The position numbers and the translations under genes are program-made. The notes under the pieces are model-generated. The model ran no database searches, was not told the DNA's origin, and saw nothing but the letters and a program-made list of their open reading frames with translations. A stretch of 64,000 bases of DNA, from NCBI GenBank assembly GCA_027493885.1, contig JAOSJZ010000001.1, positions 2,226,622 to 2,290,621 of the forward strand, read 5' to 3'. Of the stretch, positions 24,715-32,203 are shown one piece after another. Within the stretch, counting starts at the first letter, position 1. Each line of letters begins with the position of its first letter. Origin of the DNA: Gaiella sp. Its GTDB lineage: Bacteria > Actinomycetota > Thermoleophilia > Gaiellales > Gaiellaceae.

Positions 24715-24816
24715 GTGAGCAGAGCACGTCTGACCTTTGCTCTCGTCAACCTTGCGCTGATCGCAGCCCTGCTCGGCAAGCTCAAGCCGAGCTTCACGTT
24801 CTCCGACGGCGACTGA
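24715..24816 (+). CDS. 33-residue secreted or membrane peptide, candidate signal for the XRE-TPR regulator
   Basis: A very short gene with an excellent ribosome site (AAAGGAGG, 24701-24708) six bases before its GTG, two bases after the regulator stop. The peptide has a basic start (MSRAR), a hydrophobic core (LTFALVNLALIAALLG) and a polar tail (KLKPSFTFSDGD). That is the layout of pro-peptides in RRNPP systems, which are exported, trimmed and re-imported. It could instead be a small membrane protein anchored by one helix. No peptide exporter or Opp importer is adjacent. The strong translation signal contrasts with the leaderless style of its neighbours. It was found by reading the spacer. Confidence 0.75.
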   Translation: MSRARLTFALVNLALIAALLGKLKPSFTFSDGD

Positions 24817-24833
24817 GCGCGCGCGACTGCGGC

Positions 24834-24839
24834 TAGATT
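24834..24839 (+). promoter_or_regulatory. -10 element for the thioredoxin-like lipoprotein
   Basis: TAGATT with seven bases to the GTG at 24847, which fits a leaderless transcript. It separates the lipoprotein from the regulator-peptide pair. Confidence 0.55.
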
Positions 24840-24846
24840 GGGCGGC

Positions 24847-25771
24847 GTGAGCCGCCCGCTCGCCGCCGCCGTGCTCGTGCTGGTCCTTCTCGCCGCCGCG
24901 TGCGGAGGATCGGGTGAGACGACGGGCGGACGCACCGCGGACAGCTCCTCGACGAAGACGCTCGAGGAGCTCTGGCGTGCGCCCGGCGAGGACGTCGCCG
25001 TCGTGCCCGGGGCATCCGACTTCGGCGTCGGCGAGAACCGCGTCTCGTTCCTCGTCGTCGACAAGCAGTCGCGGCTGATCGAGCGGCCGACGGCGCGCGT
25101 CTGGATCGCGCGGGGGCTGAAGCAGGCGCCGTTCGGCAGCACGACCGCGCATCTCGAGCGGATCGGCGTGCCCGGCGGGGCGAGCGCGGACGCCGAGGGG
25201 ATCTACGTCGCGAAGGTGACCATGCCCACGGCCGGGAAGTACTGGTTCCTGGCCGAGCCCGTGGGCGGCGGCACGAAGATCCAGGCGCTCGGGAACATCG
25301 TCGTGCGCAAGGCGCCGCTGGCGCCTGCCGTGGGCTCGAATGCGATCTCCGCGAAGACGCCGACGCTCGCCAGCACGGGTGGCAACCTCGAGGCGCTCAC
25401 CACCTCGAGGCGCCCCGACCGGGCGCTCTACCGGGTCTCCGTCGCCCAGGCGCTTGCCGCCCACGAGCCGTTCGTGGTGGCGTTCGCGACGCCGCAGTAC
25501 TGCCAGTCACGCACGTGCGGGCCGGTCGTCGACGTCGTCTCGGCCGTGCGGAAGCGGGCCGGCTCGAAGGGCGTCCGGTTCATCCACGTCGAGATCTACG
25601 CCGACAACGATCCCGCGAAGGGCGTCAACCAGTGGGTCTCGCAGTGGCGGCTTCCGACCGAGCCGTTCACGTTCGTCGTCGACCGCAAGGGTGTGATCCG
25701 CACGAGGCTCGAGGGGGCGTTCTCCGCGGGGGAGCTCGAGCGCGCGGTCGCGGCCGTGCGCGCGGGGCTGA
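24847..25771 (+). CDS. thioredoxin-like lipoprotein, apparent frameshift at the last codons
   Basis: An exported lipoprotein with signal peptide (LAAAVLVLVLLAAAC) and lipobox cysteine near residue 19, anchored outside the membrane. The C-terminal domain (about residues 200-305) is thioredoxin-like with a CxxxxC pair in YCQSRTCGPVVD and FTFVVDRKGVIRTRLEG. The uninterrupted frame runs on to 26223 with an arginine-rich tail antisense to cofE, which is not protein-like. Removing one G from the GGGG at 25764-25767 ends the protein as AAVRAG with TGA at 25769-25771, directly against the cofE stop. I therefore end it there. A redox or thiol-transfer role is likely. Confidence 0.75.
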
Positions 25772-26524
25772 TCAGCGGAAGAGATCGCGCTCGCGCGGCA
25801 TCACGAGCTCGGCCGCGCTGCCGTCGCCTCGTGCCTCGACGCCGCGAACGATCGCGGCGGGCACCCGCCTCGCCTTGCCGAGCACGAGCTCCGCGGCGCC
25901 CGCGATCTCGTCCGCGATCGCGATCTGCGTCGACCGGAGCTCTCGTCCGCGCGCGTCGCTCGTGCCTCGGAGGTCGCGGATCGGCGCGATCCCCGCGACG
26001 CCGAGCGCGACGTCCGTCGTACCCTGCCGCCAGGCGCGGCCGAACGAGTCGCTCACGACGACGCCGACGTCGATGCCGGCCAGCCCGACGAGCCGCTCGC
26101 GGAGGTGTCGCGCGGACGCGTCGGGATCGAGCGGGAGCAGCACGAGCATGCCGTCGGCAGGGGCGTTCGAGGCATCGACACCGGCCGACGCGCAGACGAA
26201 GCCGTGCCGCGTCTCGGCGATGACGAGGGGTGGGCGCGCCCGGACGACCTCGCGGCTCTCGCGAAGGATGACCTCTACGTGGCGGGGATCGCCGTCCTCG
26301 CCGGCGAGCTCGACGGCGCGCGCCGACGGCTCCACGTCGGCCAGCCGGACGATACGCCCCTCGACCTTCGAGACGGCCTTCTGCGCGACGACGACGACGT
26401 CGCCGTCCTCGAGGCCGCCCGCGCGCTCGGCGGCGTGATGGAGGAGCAGGCCGAGGTCGTCGCTCTCCTCGAGCTCCGGCAACCCGGCCAGCGGGATCAC
26501 GCTGACGACGCCGGCCCCGGGCAC
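25772..26524 (-). CDS. cofE: coenzyme F420-0:L-glutamate ligase
   Basis: A 250-residue GTP-dependent ligase that adds glutamate to F420-0. Family markers are DVVVVAQKAVSKVEGR, the VVVSDSFGRAWRQGTTDVAL segment and AGIAPIRDLRG. It is the stand-alone form, without the FMN-dependent C-terminal half seen in mycobacterial FbiB. It is the last gene of the cof operon, 39 bases after npdG. The stop abuts that of the lipoprotein gene as TGATCA. Confidence 0.94.
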   Translation of the reverse strand: MPGAGVVSVIPLAGLPELEESDDLGLLLHHAAERAGGLEDGDVVVVAQKAVSKVEGRIVRLADVEPSARAVELAGEDGDPRHVEVILRESREVVRARPPLVIAETRHGFVCASAGVDASNAPADGMLVLLPLDPDASARHLRERLVGLAGIDVGVVVSDSFGRAWRQGTTDVALGVAGIAPIRDLRGTSDARGRELRSTQIAIADEIAGAAELVLGKARRVPAAIVRGVEARGDGSAAELVMPRERDLFR

Positions 26525-26563
26525 CGTGTCTCGACTCGACAGAGAGTCGTCCTCCGCCCGGCC

Positions 26564-27184
26564 CTACGGGATGCCCGAGAGACGGACGCCCGCGTGGGCC
26601 TTGTAGCGCTTGTTGACGTTCACGATCACCGCCGTCAGCCCTTCGAGCGCGCGGGCGGAGCCGAGCGGCCCGCAGTCGATCGCCCGTCCGGACGTGACGC
26701 GCTCGGCGAGCTCGAGCACGAGCGCCTTCGCCTCGGCGTCGTCGCCGCAGACGAGGACGTCTTCGTCGGGCGGCGCCTCGCCGCCGAGGTTGCGCGCCGC
26801 GAGCGAGTGGAGGCCCGCGACGACCGGCCCGTCGACGACGTCTTGCACGCGCGCGGCGACCGAGGTCGCCTCGGTGGTCGGGAGCACGCCGTTCGGGCCG
26901 AAGCCGAGCTCGGCGGCGACGGAGAGCACCGGCGTCGTGCCGATCGCGTCGCGGAGCTCTGCCGCGGTGGTGACGGCCGCCTCCGCCTTCGTCGCGAGCA
27001 CGACGAGGTCGGCGCTGCGGCACGCCTCGGCGTTGGTCGTGCCGTCGACCCCGACCGAGGCCGCCGCCTCTGCCGCCCGGCCCGCGTCCCGCGAGCCGAT
27101 GACGACGTCGTAGCCGGCCTCCGCGACCCGCTTCGCGAGCGCGAGGCCGAAGCTTCCCGTGCCGCCGACGAGCGCGATTCTCAC
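26564..27184 (-). CDS. npdG: NADPH-dependent F420 reductase
   Basis: A 206-residue Rossmann enzyme exchanging hydride between NADP(H) and F420. The N-terminal motif IALVGGTGSFGLALAKR binds NADP, and SRDAGRAAEAAA is the phosphate-recognition stretch. The C-terminal INKRYKAHAG-like segment (VNKRYKAHAGVRLSGIP) is typical of this family. It is cytoplasmic and links F420 to general redox metabolism. The ATG overlaps the cofD stop by four bases. Confidence 0.93.
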   Translation of the reverse strand: MRIALVGGTGSFGLALAKRVAEAGYDVVIGSRDAGRAAEAAASVGVDGTTNAEACRSADLVVLATKAEAAVTTAAELRDAIGTTPVLSVAAELGFGPNGVLPTTEATSVAARVQDVVDGPVVAGLHSLAARNLGGEAPPDEDVLVCGDDAEAKALVLELAERVTSGRAIDCGPLGSARALEGLTAVIVNVNKRYKAHAGVRLSGIP

Positions 27185-28092
27185 ACTGTCGCCTCGAGGA
27201 CGGTGGCCGCGAGGCGCCGTGCGTCGTCACCGCTGGACATCAGCGTGTCTGCGACGACCAGCGGCACCGCCGCCGCCGCGGGCGCGTCCGAGCGGTCGAT
27301 CACGAGCGCGTCGATCAAGCCCTCGTAACAGGCTGCTACGTGCGCAGGTGACGTCCCGCCGGCCATCCGCGAGAGCATACGGTGGAGTGGTCCCTTCACG
27401 GCGCGGCCACCGATCAGCGGGCTGACGGCGACAGAGCGAACGCTGCGCGCGACGACCGCCTCGCGGATCGCGCGCACGGCGAGGATCGGATGGATCGAGG
27501 TGTAGGGATTGCTCGGGGCGACGACGATCGCGGTTGCGTCGGCGATCGCCTCGACGACGCCGGGCGCGGCGGCGGCGGCGTCCGCCCCCTCGAAGCGCAT
27601 TGCGTCGACCTCGTCCTCGTGACGCCGCGAGACGAACCACTCCTGGAACGGGAAGCTCCCCGCAGGTGTCACGACGGACGTTCGCAGCCGATCGTCGGTG
27701 GCTGGCAGGAGGCTCGTCGCGAGACCTGCCGACGCCGTGAGGCGCGCGGTCACGGACGAGAGCGGCTCCCCGGCCCGGAGACTCTGCGTCCGCACGAGGT
27801 GGAGGCCGAGGTCGAGGTCGCCGAGCTGGAACCATCCCTCGCCGCCCCACTCGCGCGCGGACTCGAGCGCTCGCCACGTCTCGTCCGCCCTACCCCAGCC
27901 TCGCTCCTCGTCGTTCAGGCCGGCGAGCGCGTAGAGCACCGAGTCCAGGTCCGGGGAGACGTGGAGACCGAGCGCGCAGACGTCGTCGCCGACGTTGCCG
28001 ATCACGGTCAGCTCCCCCGGTGCGAGCGCGTCCTGCAGCCCGCGCGCGAGCTTGGCGCCGCCGACGCCGCCGGAGAGGCAGACGACCCTCAA
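27181..28092 (-). CDS. cofD: 2-phospho-L-lactate transferase
   Basis: A 303-residue enzyme joining the lactate-type side chain donor to the deazaflavin Fo to make F420-0 (in actinobacteria the donor may be enolpyruvyl-diphosphoguanosine). The N-terminus VCLSGGVGGAKLARGLQDAL and the phosphate-binding IGNVGDDVCALGLHVSPDLD are clear, as is VVAPSNPYTSIHPILA. Overlaps of four bases on both sides show tight coupling with cofC and npdG. Confidence 0.95.
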   Translation of the reverse strand: MRVVCLSGGVGGAKLARGLQDALAPGELTVIGNVGDDVCALGLHVSPDLDSVLYALAGLNDEERGWGRADETWRALESAREWGGEGWFQLGDLDLGLHLVRTQSLRAGEPLSSVTARLTASAGLATSLLPATDDRLRTSVVTPAGSFPFQEWFVSRRHEDEVDAMRFEGADAAAAAPGVVEAIADATAIVVAPSNPYTSIHPILAVRAIREAVVARSVRSVAVSPLIGGRAVKGPLHRMLSRMAGGTSPAHVAACYEGLIDALVIDRSDAPAAAAVPLVVADTLMSSGDDARRLAATVLEATV

Positions 28093-28670
28093 AGGGCGAT
28101 GGCTTCGACGAGCTCGGAGGTACGCACACCTCCGCGCGCTCCGAGCAGCTCGAGATCCGCGAGCGTGTCGACGTCGTCACGGAGGTTCGCGAGCGCGAGC
28201 TCCTCGAAGTCGATCCCGAGCGCGACCGCGTGGGCGCGGAACTGTCCCGCGCTGCCGGGACCGTAGAGCGGGGCGAAGACGTCGGCGCGCGGCAGCCCGA
28301 GGGCGTTGGTGGTCCCGTCGCGCGCCTCGACGATGCCGAGCTTGCCGAGCAGCGCCGGCACGGCGAGCGCGTTCAAGTCGGAGGGCCGGATGCGCGGCAC
28401 GTCGGCGTTGACGACGAGGCAGAGCCCGCGTGCGCCCTCGAGCGCGGTGGCAACGGCTGCGCCCTGTCCCCCGCCCGGGTCGTCGACGAGCCGGGCGCCG
28501 AGATCGCCCGCCACGAGCCTGCCCGCCGGGTCGCCCGTCACGACTCGCACCTCTCCGACGGAGAGGGCGACCTCGACGACGTCCCCGAGCATCGCGAGCG
28601 CGACCTCGCGCCGGAGCTCCTCGGGCAGGCGCGTCTTCCCGCCGGCGCGAAACGGGATCACGGTCAGCAC
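28089..28670 (-). CDS. cofC: 2-phospho-L-lactate (or phosphoenolpyruvate) guanylyltransferase
   Basis: A 193-residue nucleotidyltransferase making the activated guanosine diphosphate donor for CofD. The GT-A type fold is seen in VIPFRAGGKTRLPEELRRE, GQGAAVATALEGARGLCLVV and NADVPRI. The GTG at 28670 follows TAGGCT by six bases, so the cof operon probably has its own leaderless promoter inside the longer minus-strand gene train. The genes for Fo synthesis (fbiC/cofGH) are not in the window. Confidence 0.92.
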   Translation of the reverse strand: MLTVIPFRAGGKTRLPEELRREVALAMLGDVVEVALSVGEVRVVTGDPAGRLVAGDLGARLVDDPGGGQGAAVATALEGARGLCLVVNADVPRIRPSDLNALAVPALLGKLGIVEARDGTTNALGLPRADVFAPLYGPGSAGQFRAHAVALGIDFEELALANLRDDVDTLADLELLGARGGVRTSELVEAIAL

Positions 28671-28676
28671 GACACG

Positions 28677-28682
28677 AGCCTA
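28677..28682 (-). promoter_or_regulatory. -10 element for the cof operon
   Basis: TAGGCT on the minus strand with a six-base gap to the cofC GTG. It falls in the 43-base gap after the upstream hypothetical gene. Confidence 0.6.
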
Positions 28683-28713
28683 CGTGCGGGTGATGGTACG
28701 GCGCCTCGAAGCG

Positions 28714-29022
28714 TCAGGCTGCATGCGGCGCCACACCGGACGAGCCCGCGTCGGCGCCGGGGCCGGTCGTGGCCCACTCGTCGACCTCGAACCAGTGGGT
28801 GCCCTCGAGAGCCGTGACGACGTCCGCATGCGTGTGTGCGGCGTTGACGACGTGGTGCTCGGCGTCGCAGCAGATCTCGACCTCGTCGAGCGAGAGCTCG
28901 CTCGGGATCTTCGTCACGACCTCGAACGGAAGCTGCGCCTCGCGTACCGTCATGTGCTTGAACTGGAGATCCGGGGCCAGCTCCATGAGAGCCGGCCAGT
29001 CCGGACAGGTCTTGTAGCTCAT
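28714..29022 (-). CDS. conserved-looking soluble protein, unknown function
   Basis: A 102-residue protein starting at the ATG overlapping the ABC ATPase stop (ATGA). It reads SYKTCPDWPALMELAPDLQF at the N-terminus and contains EICCDAEHHVVNAAHTHADV, a cysteine- and histidine-rich stretch that could bind metal. The C-terminus is disordered. It has no signal peptide or membrane helix. Because it is co-translated with the ATPase and lies before cofC, its role could belong to either. I recognise no family. Confidence 0.65.
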   Translation of the reverse strand: MSYKTCPDWPALMELAPDLQFKHMTVREAQLPFEVVTKIPSELSLDEVEICCDAEHHVVNAAHTHADVVTALEGTHWFEVDEWATTGPGADAGSSGVAPHAA

Positions 29023-30212
29023 TTCGCGCCATCCTTCGCTCCCGGTCGCCACGTTCCTTCGAGCCGTACGAGCCCGCGACTCTCGTCGTCCGGGTACACG
29101 AGCAGGGGAACGGGCCGGGGAAGCCGGTCGAGGAGCTTCCCGCCCGCGCCGAGCAGCGCGAGGTTCAGCTCGAAGCGGCCGAACTGGAGAGGCGGCTCGT
29201 CGACGTCCAGATGGAGCCCGAGTCCGTCGCCCGACCCGTCCCAGCCCAACCCAGCGGTCTCGACGAGGTCCTCGGCGACGAGGAGGCCCGAGGCGTCCCG
29301 GATCTCGAGGTGAAGCTGCGGCGCGCCCACGCGGCCGGTCAGTGCGACCTCCAGGCGGAAGGGCTCACCCGCGAGGAACCGGTCGCGAGGCGCGCCGTCG
29401 GTGGCGACGAGCCGGGCGCTCGCGATCCGCGCCTCTCCCGAGCCTGCCGCGCCGCTGCCGTTCGCCGACTCCCCGCCCTCGGCGGCGAGGGCCCTCCGAT
29501 AGCGCGTGATCGCCTCGTGCGCCGCGCCGTCGAAGGCGAGGGCCCCGTCACGAAGGTACACGCCGCGGTCGCAGAGACGCTCGACCGCGGAGGCGTCGTG
29601 CGAGACGAAGACGATCGTGCCGCCGCGCTCTCTGAACGATGCAATCACACCGAAGCATTTTCGCTGGAAGCTCTCGTCGCCCACCGCGAAGACCTCGTCG
29701 AGCAGGAGGACGTCCGCCTCGAGAAACGCCGCGATCGCAAAGCCGAGGCGCATCGTCATTCCGGACGAGTACGTCTTGACGGGCCGATCGATCGCGTCCT
29801 CGAGCTCGGCGAACGCCACGATCTCGTCGAACCGCTCACGGATCCGCGCGCGGGAGAGGCCCTGCAGCGCCCCGTTCAGCTCGACGTTCTCGCGGCCCGT
29901 GAAGTCCGGATGGAAGCCGGCGCCGAGCTCGAGCAGCGAGCCGACCCGCCCGCCGGTCGCGACGTCGCCCAGCGTGGGGCGGATGATGCCGGCGATGAGC
30001 CGCAGGAGCGTCGACTTGCCCGAGCCGTTGCGGCCGATCAGCCCGACGGACTCGCCCGGCGCGATCGCGAGCGAGACGTCCCGGAGCGCCCAGACCTCCT
30101 GCGGCTCGGTCCGCCCGAGCGCGACGAGCAGCTCCTTGAGCGTGTGCGTCTCGCGAGCACGAACGACGAAGCGGCGGGAAGCATGCCGAACCGAGATCTC
30201 GCCCGCACGCAC
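29019..30212 (-). CDS. polysaccharide ABC exporter ATPase (Wzt-like) with C-terminal domain
   Basis: A 397-residue ATPase of the polysaccharide/polyol-phosphate export family. Walker A is LIGRNGSGKSTLLRLIAGI, the signature motif is KTYSSGMTMRLGFAIA and Walker B is ADVLLLDEVFAVGDE. Residues about 250-397 form a Wzt-like immunoglobulin-type domain (LEVALTGRVGAPQLHLEI, PPLQFGRFELNLALLG), which in known Wzt proteins recognises the end-modified glycan. The matching permease is at 32968. It starts seven bases after hemH, an unusual place for an exporter ATPase. Confidence 0.9.
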   Translation of the reverse strand: MRAGEISVRHASRRFVVRARETHTLKELLVALGRTEPQEVWALRDVSLAIAPGESVGLIGRNGSGKSTLLRLIAGIIRPTLGDVATGGRVGSLLELGAGFHPDFTGRENVELNGALQGLSRARIRERFDEIVAFAELEDAIDRPVKTYSSGMTMRLGFAIAAFLEADVLLLDEVFAVGDESFQRKCFGVIASFRERGGTIVFVSHDASAVERLCDRGVYLRDGALAFDGAAHEAITRYRRALAAEGGESANGSGAAGSGEARIASARLVATDGAPRDRFLAGEPFRLEVALTGRVGAPQLHLEIRDASGLLVAEDLVETAGLGWDGSGDGLGLHLDVDEPPLQFGRFELNLALLGAGGKLLDRLPRPVPLLVYPDDESRGLVRLEGTWRPGAKDGAK

Positions 30213-30219
30213 GCTCGTC

Positions 30220-31122
30220 CTAGGCGGCCACCGCCGCGAGCTCCCGGCGGACGATGCCGGCGAGCACGTCCACGAAGGCGGGGTCGTCGTTCGGCATCTC
30301 GATCCGCGCGAGGCGAAGCCCGAGCTCTCGGGCGTGGCCGACGGCCTCGACGTCGATGTCCCAGCGGATCTCGAGATGGTCGGAGACGAAGCCCACGGGG
30401 CAGACGAGCACGTCCTCGACGCCCCGCGCGCGGAGCGCGCGGAGCTCGTCGAGGAGGTCCGGCCCGAGCCACGGCTCACCGGTCGGCGACGCGCTCTGGA
30501 ACGCAAAGCTCCAGTCGCGGATGGCTGCGCGATCCGCGACCAGGCTCGACGTCTCGCGGAGCTTCTCCACGTACGTGTCGCCCGACTCGACGATGCGTGC
30601 AGGCAGGGAATGGGCGGTGAACACGACGTGCGTCTCGGGCCCGGCTGGCGCAGCGCGACAGCGCTGCGCCAGGAGCGCGACCAGCGCGTCGTCCGAGCCC
30701 CATTCGCGCACGAATCGCGTCTCCGTCCGATCGGCGACGGCGGCGTCGAAGAGCTCCTCGTACTTCGCGATCGAGAGCGACGACCAGTGGGGCGCGAGCA
30801 CGAGGCCGACGAGCACGTCGTGGCCGTTCGCGAGCGCCGTCTCGACGGCGGCGGCGATGCGCGGGTCCCAGTGGCGCATCCCGGTGAGGACGGGTAGCCC
30901 GAGCTCTCGCTCGAGCGCGGCGCGCGTCGCCTCGGTGATCGCGTTGAGCGGCGAGGGCGCGTCGGAGTCGTCGATCCCGAGCCCGTGGTAGCGCGCGACG
31001 AGGTCCTCGAGGTGCTCCGGCTGGATCGCGCGCCCGCCGCGGATGTCGGCGTAGTAGGCGGGAACGTCGGCAAGCCGGTCCGGAGAGCCGTAGGCCATCA
31101 GGATCACGGCGGGACGGCTCAT
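30220..31122 (-). CDS. hemH: ferrochelatase (probably coproporphyrin type)
   Basis: A 300-residue enzyme inserting Fe2+ into a porphyrin. The active-site histidine is in VVFTAHSLPARIV and the acidic residue in CPVGFVSDHLEIRWDID. The N-terminus AVILMAYGSPDRLADVPAYY is family-typical. In actinobacteria this family generally acts on coproporphyrin III in the HemQ-dependent heme pathway, so CpfC would be the better name. That substrate is inferred from lineage, not from residues. The ATG overlaps hemE by four bases. Confidence 0.93.
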   Translation of the reverse strand: MSRPAVILMAYGSPDRLADVPAYYADIRGGRAIQPEHLEDLVARYHGLGIDDSDAPSPLNAITEATRAALERELGLPVLTGMRHWDPRIAAAVETALANGHDVLVGLVLAPHWSSLSIAKYEELFDAAVADRTETRFVREWGSDDALVALLAQRCRAAPAGPETHVVFTAHSLPARIVESGDTYVEKLRETSSLVADRAAIRDWSFAFQSASPTGEPWLGPDLLDELRALRARGVEDVLVCPVGFVSDHLEIRWDIDVEAVGHARELGLRLARIEMPNDDPAFVDVLAGIVRRELAAVAA

Positions 31123-32150
31123 ACGGCGACCGTCGCCTCGGTGCGCTCGTGGACGAGCGTGACGAGCCGTGTGAGGACGTCGGGACCGGTCTCGGGAAGG
31201 ACGCCGTGCCCGAGGTTGAAGATATGCCCCGGACGTCCCCCGGCCCGCTCGAGGACGTCCCCGGCCTCCCGCGCGACCACCTCCCACGGCGCCGCGAGCG
31301 CCGCCGGGTCGAGGTTCCCCTGCACGGCCCGGTCGCCGGCGAGCGCCCAGCCGTCGTCGAGCGGCAGGCGCCAGTCGAGCCCGAGCACGTCGCCACCCGC
31401 AGCGGCGAGCTCCGGCAGCAGGTGCGTGGCGCCGGTGCCGAAGTGGATCGTCGGCACGTCGACCGCGGCCAGGATGGCAGCGCTCCACGGAGCGACCCGG
31501 TCGCGATACAGGCTCGGCGAGAGCGTCCCGACCCAGGAGTCGAAGAGCTGGATCACGTCGGCACCCGCACGGACCTTCGCCGCGACGTACGCGGCGAAGG
31601 TCTCGGAGAGCTTCGCGAGGAGTGCGTCCCACGTCTCGGGATCGGAGAGCATCAGCGCCTTCGTTCGCGCGAGCTCACGGCTCGGGCGGCCCTCGACGAG
31701 ATACGCGGCGACCGTGAACGGGCCGCCGCAGAAGCCGATCACCGCCCGCTCCGGCTCGAGCGCGGAGCGGACGAGGCGGACCGCCTCGAGCACGGGGCCG
31801 AACGCCTCCTCGGGGTCGGGCACCTCGAGTCGGGCGACGTCGGAGGGGCTCCGGAGCGGCCGGTCGACGACGGGGCCGACGCCCTCGACGAGATCCACGT
31901 CGACGCCCATCCCGAGAACCGGCGTCATGATGTCGGCGAAGAGAACCGCGGCGTCGACGCCGTGACGCCGCACGGGCTGCAGCGTCACCTCCGCACAGAG
32001 CTCCGGCGTCCCCGCCACCTCGAAGAACGAGTGGCGCTCGCGGATCGCGCGGTATTCGGGGAGCGAGCGCCCGGCCTGGCGCATGAACCACACCGGCGTG
32101 CGCTCGACCGGCTCGCGGCGCGCGGCGCGGACGAGGAGCGGGACGGCCAT
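31119..32150 (-). CDS. hemE: uroporphyrinogen decarboxylase
   Basis: A 343-residue enzyme converting uroporphyrinogen III to coproporphyrinogen III. The signature VWFMRQAGRSLPEYR carries the substrate-binding arginine. Other family segments are LFADIMTPVLGMGVDVDLVE, VIGFCGGPFTVAAYLVEG and FNLGHGVLPET. I use the ATG at 32150, which is six bases after TACGCT, rather than the in-frame GTG before it. It heads a minus-strand gene train hemE-hemH-ATPase-hypothetical. Confidence 0.95.
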   Translation of the reverse strand: MAVPLLVRAARREPVERTPVWFMRQAGRSLPEYRAIRERHSFFEVAGTPELCAEVTLQPVRRHGVDAAVLFADIMTPVLGMGVDVDLVEGVGPVVDRPLRSPSDVARLEVPDPEEAFGPVLEAVRLVRSALEPERAVIGFCGGPFTVAAYLVEGRPSRELARTKALMLSDPETWDALLAKLSETFAAYVAAKVRAGADVIQLFDSWVGTLSPSLYRDRVAPWSAAILAAVDVPTIHFGTGATHLLPELAAAGGDVLGLDWRLPLDDGWALAGDRAVQGNLDPAALAAPWEVVAREAGDVLERAGGRPGHIFNLGHGVLPETGPDVLTRLVTLVHERTEATVAV

Positions 32151-32156
32151 CACGGG

Positions 32157-32162
32157 AGCGTA
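32157..32162 (-). promoter_or_regulatory. -10 element for hemE
   Basis: TACGCT on the minus strand and a six-base gap to the ATG, again indicating a leaderless transcript. Confidence 0.55.
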
Positions 32163-32203
32163 GCCCCACCGCGGCCTGTGGCCCGCATAGACTCGAGGCG
32201 CCG

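Noticed and set aside
25772..26223. C-terminal arginine-rich tail of the lipoprotein frame as a true domain
   Set aside because: It is antisense to cofE, has no family-like pattern and disappears if a single G is removed.
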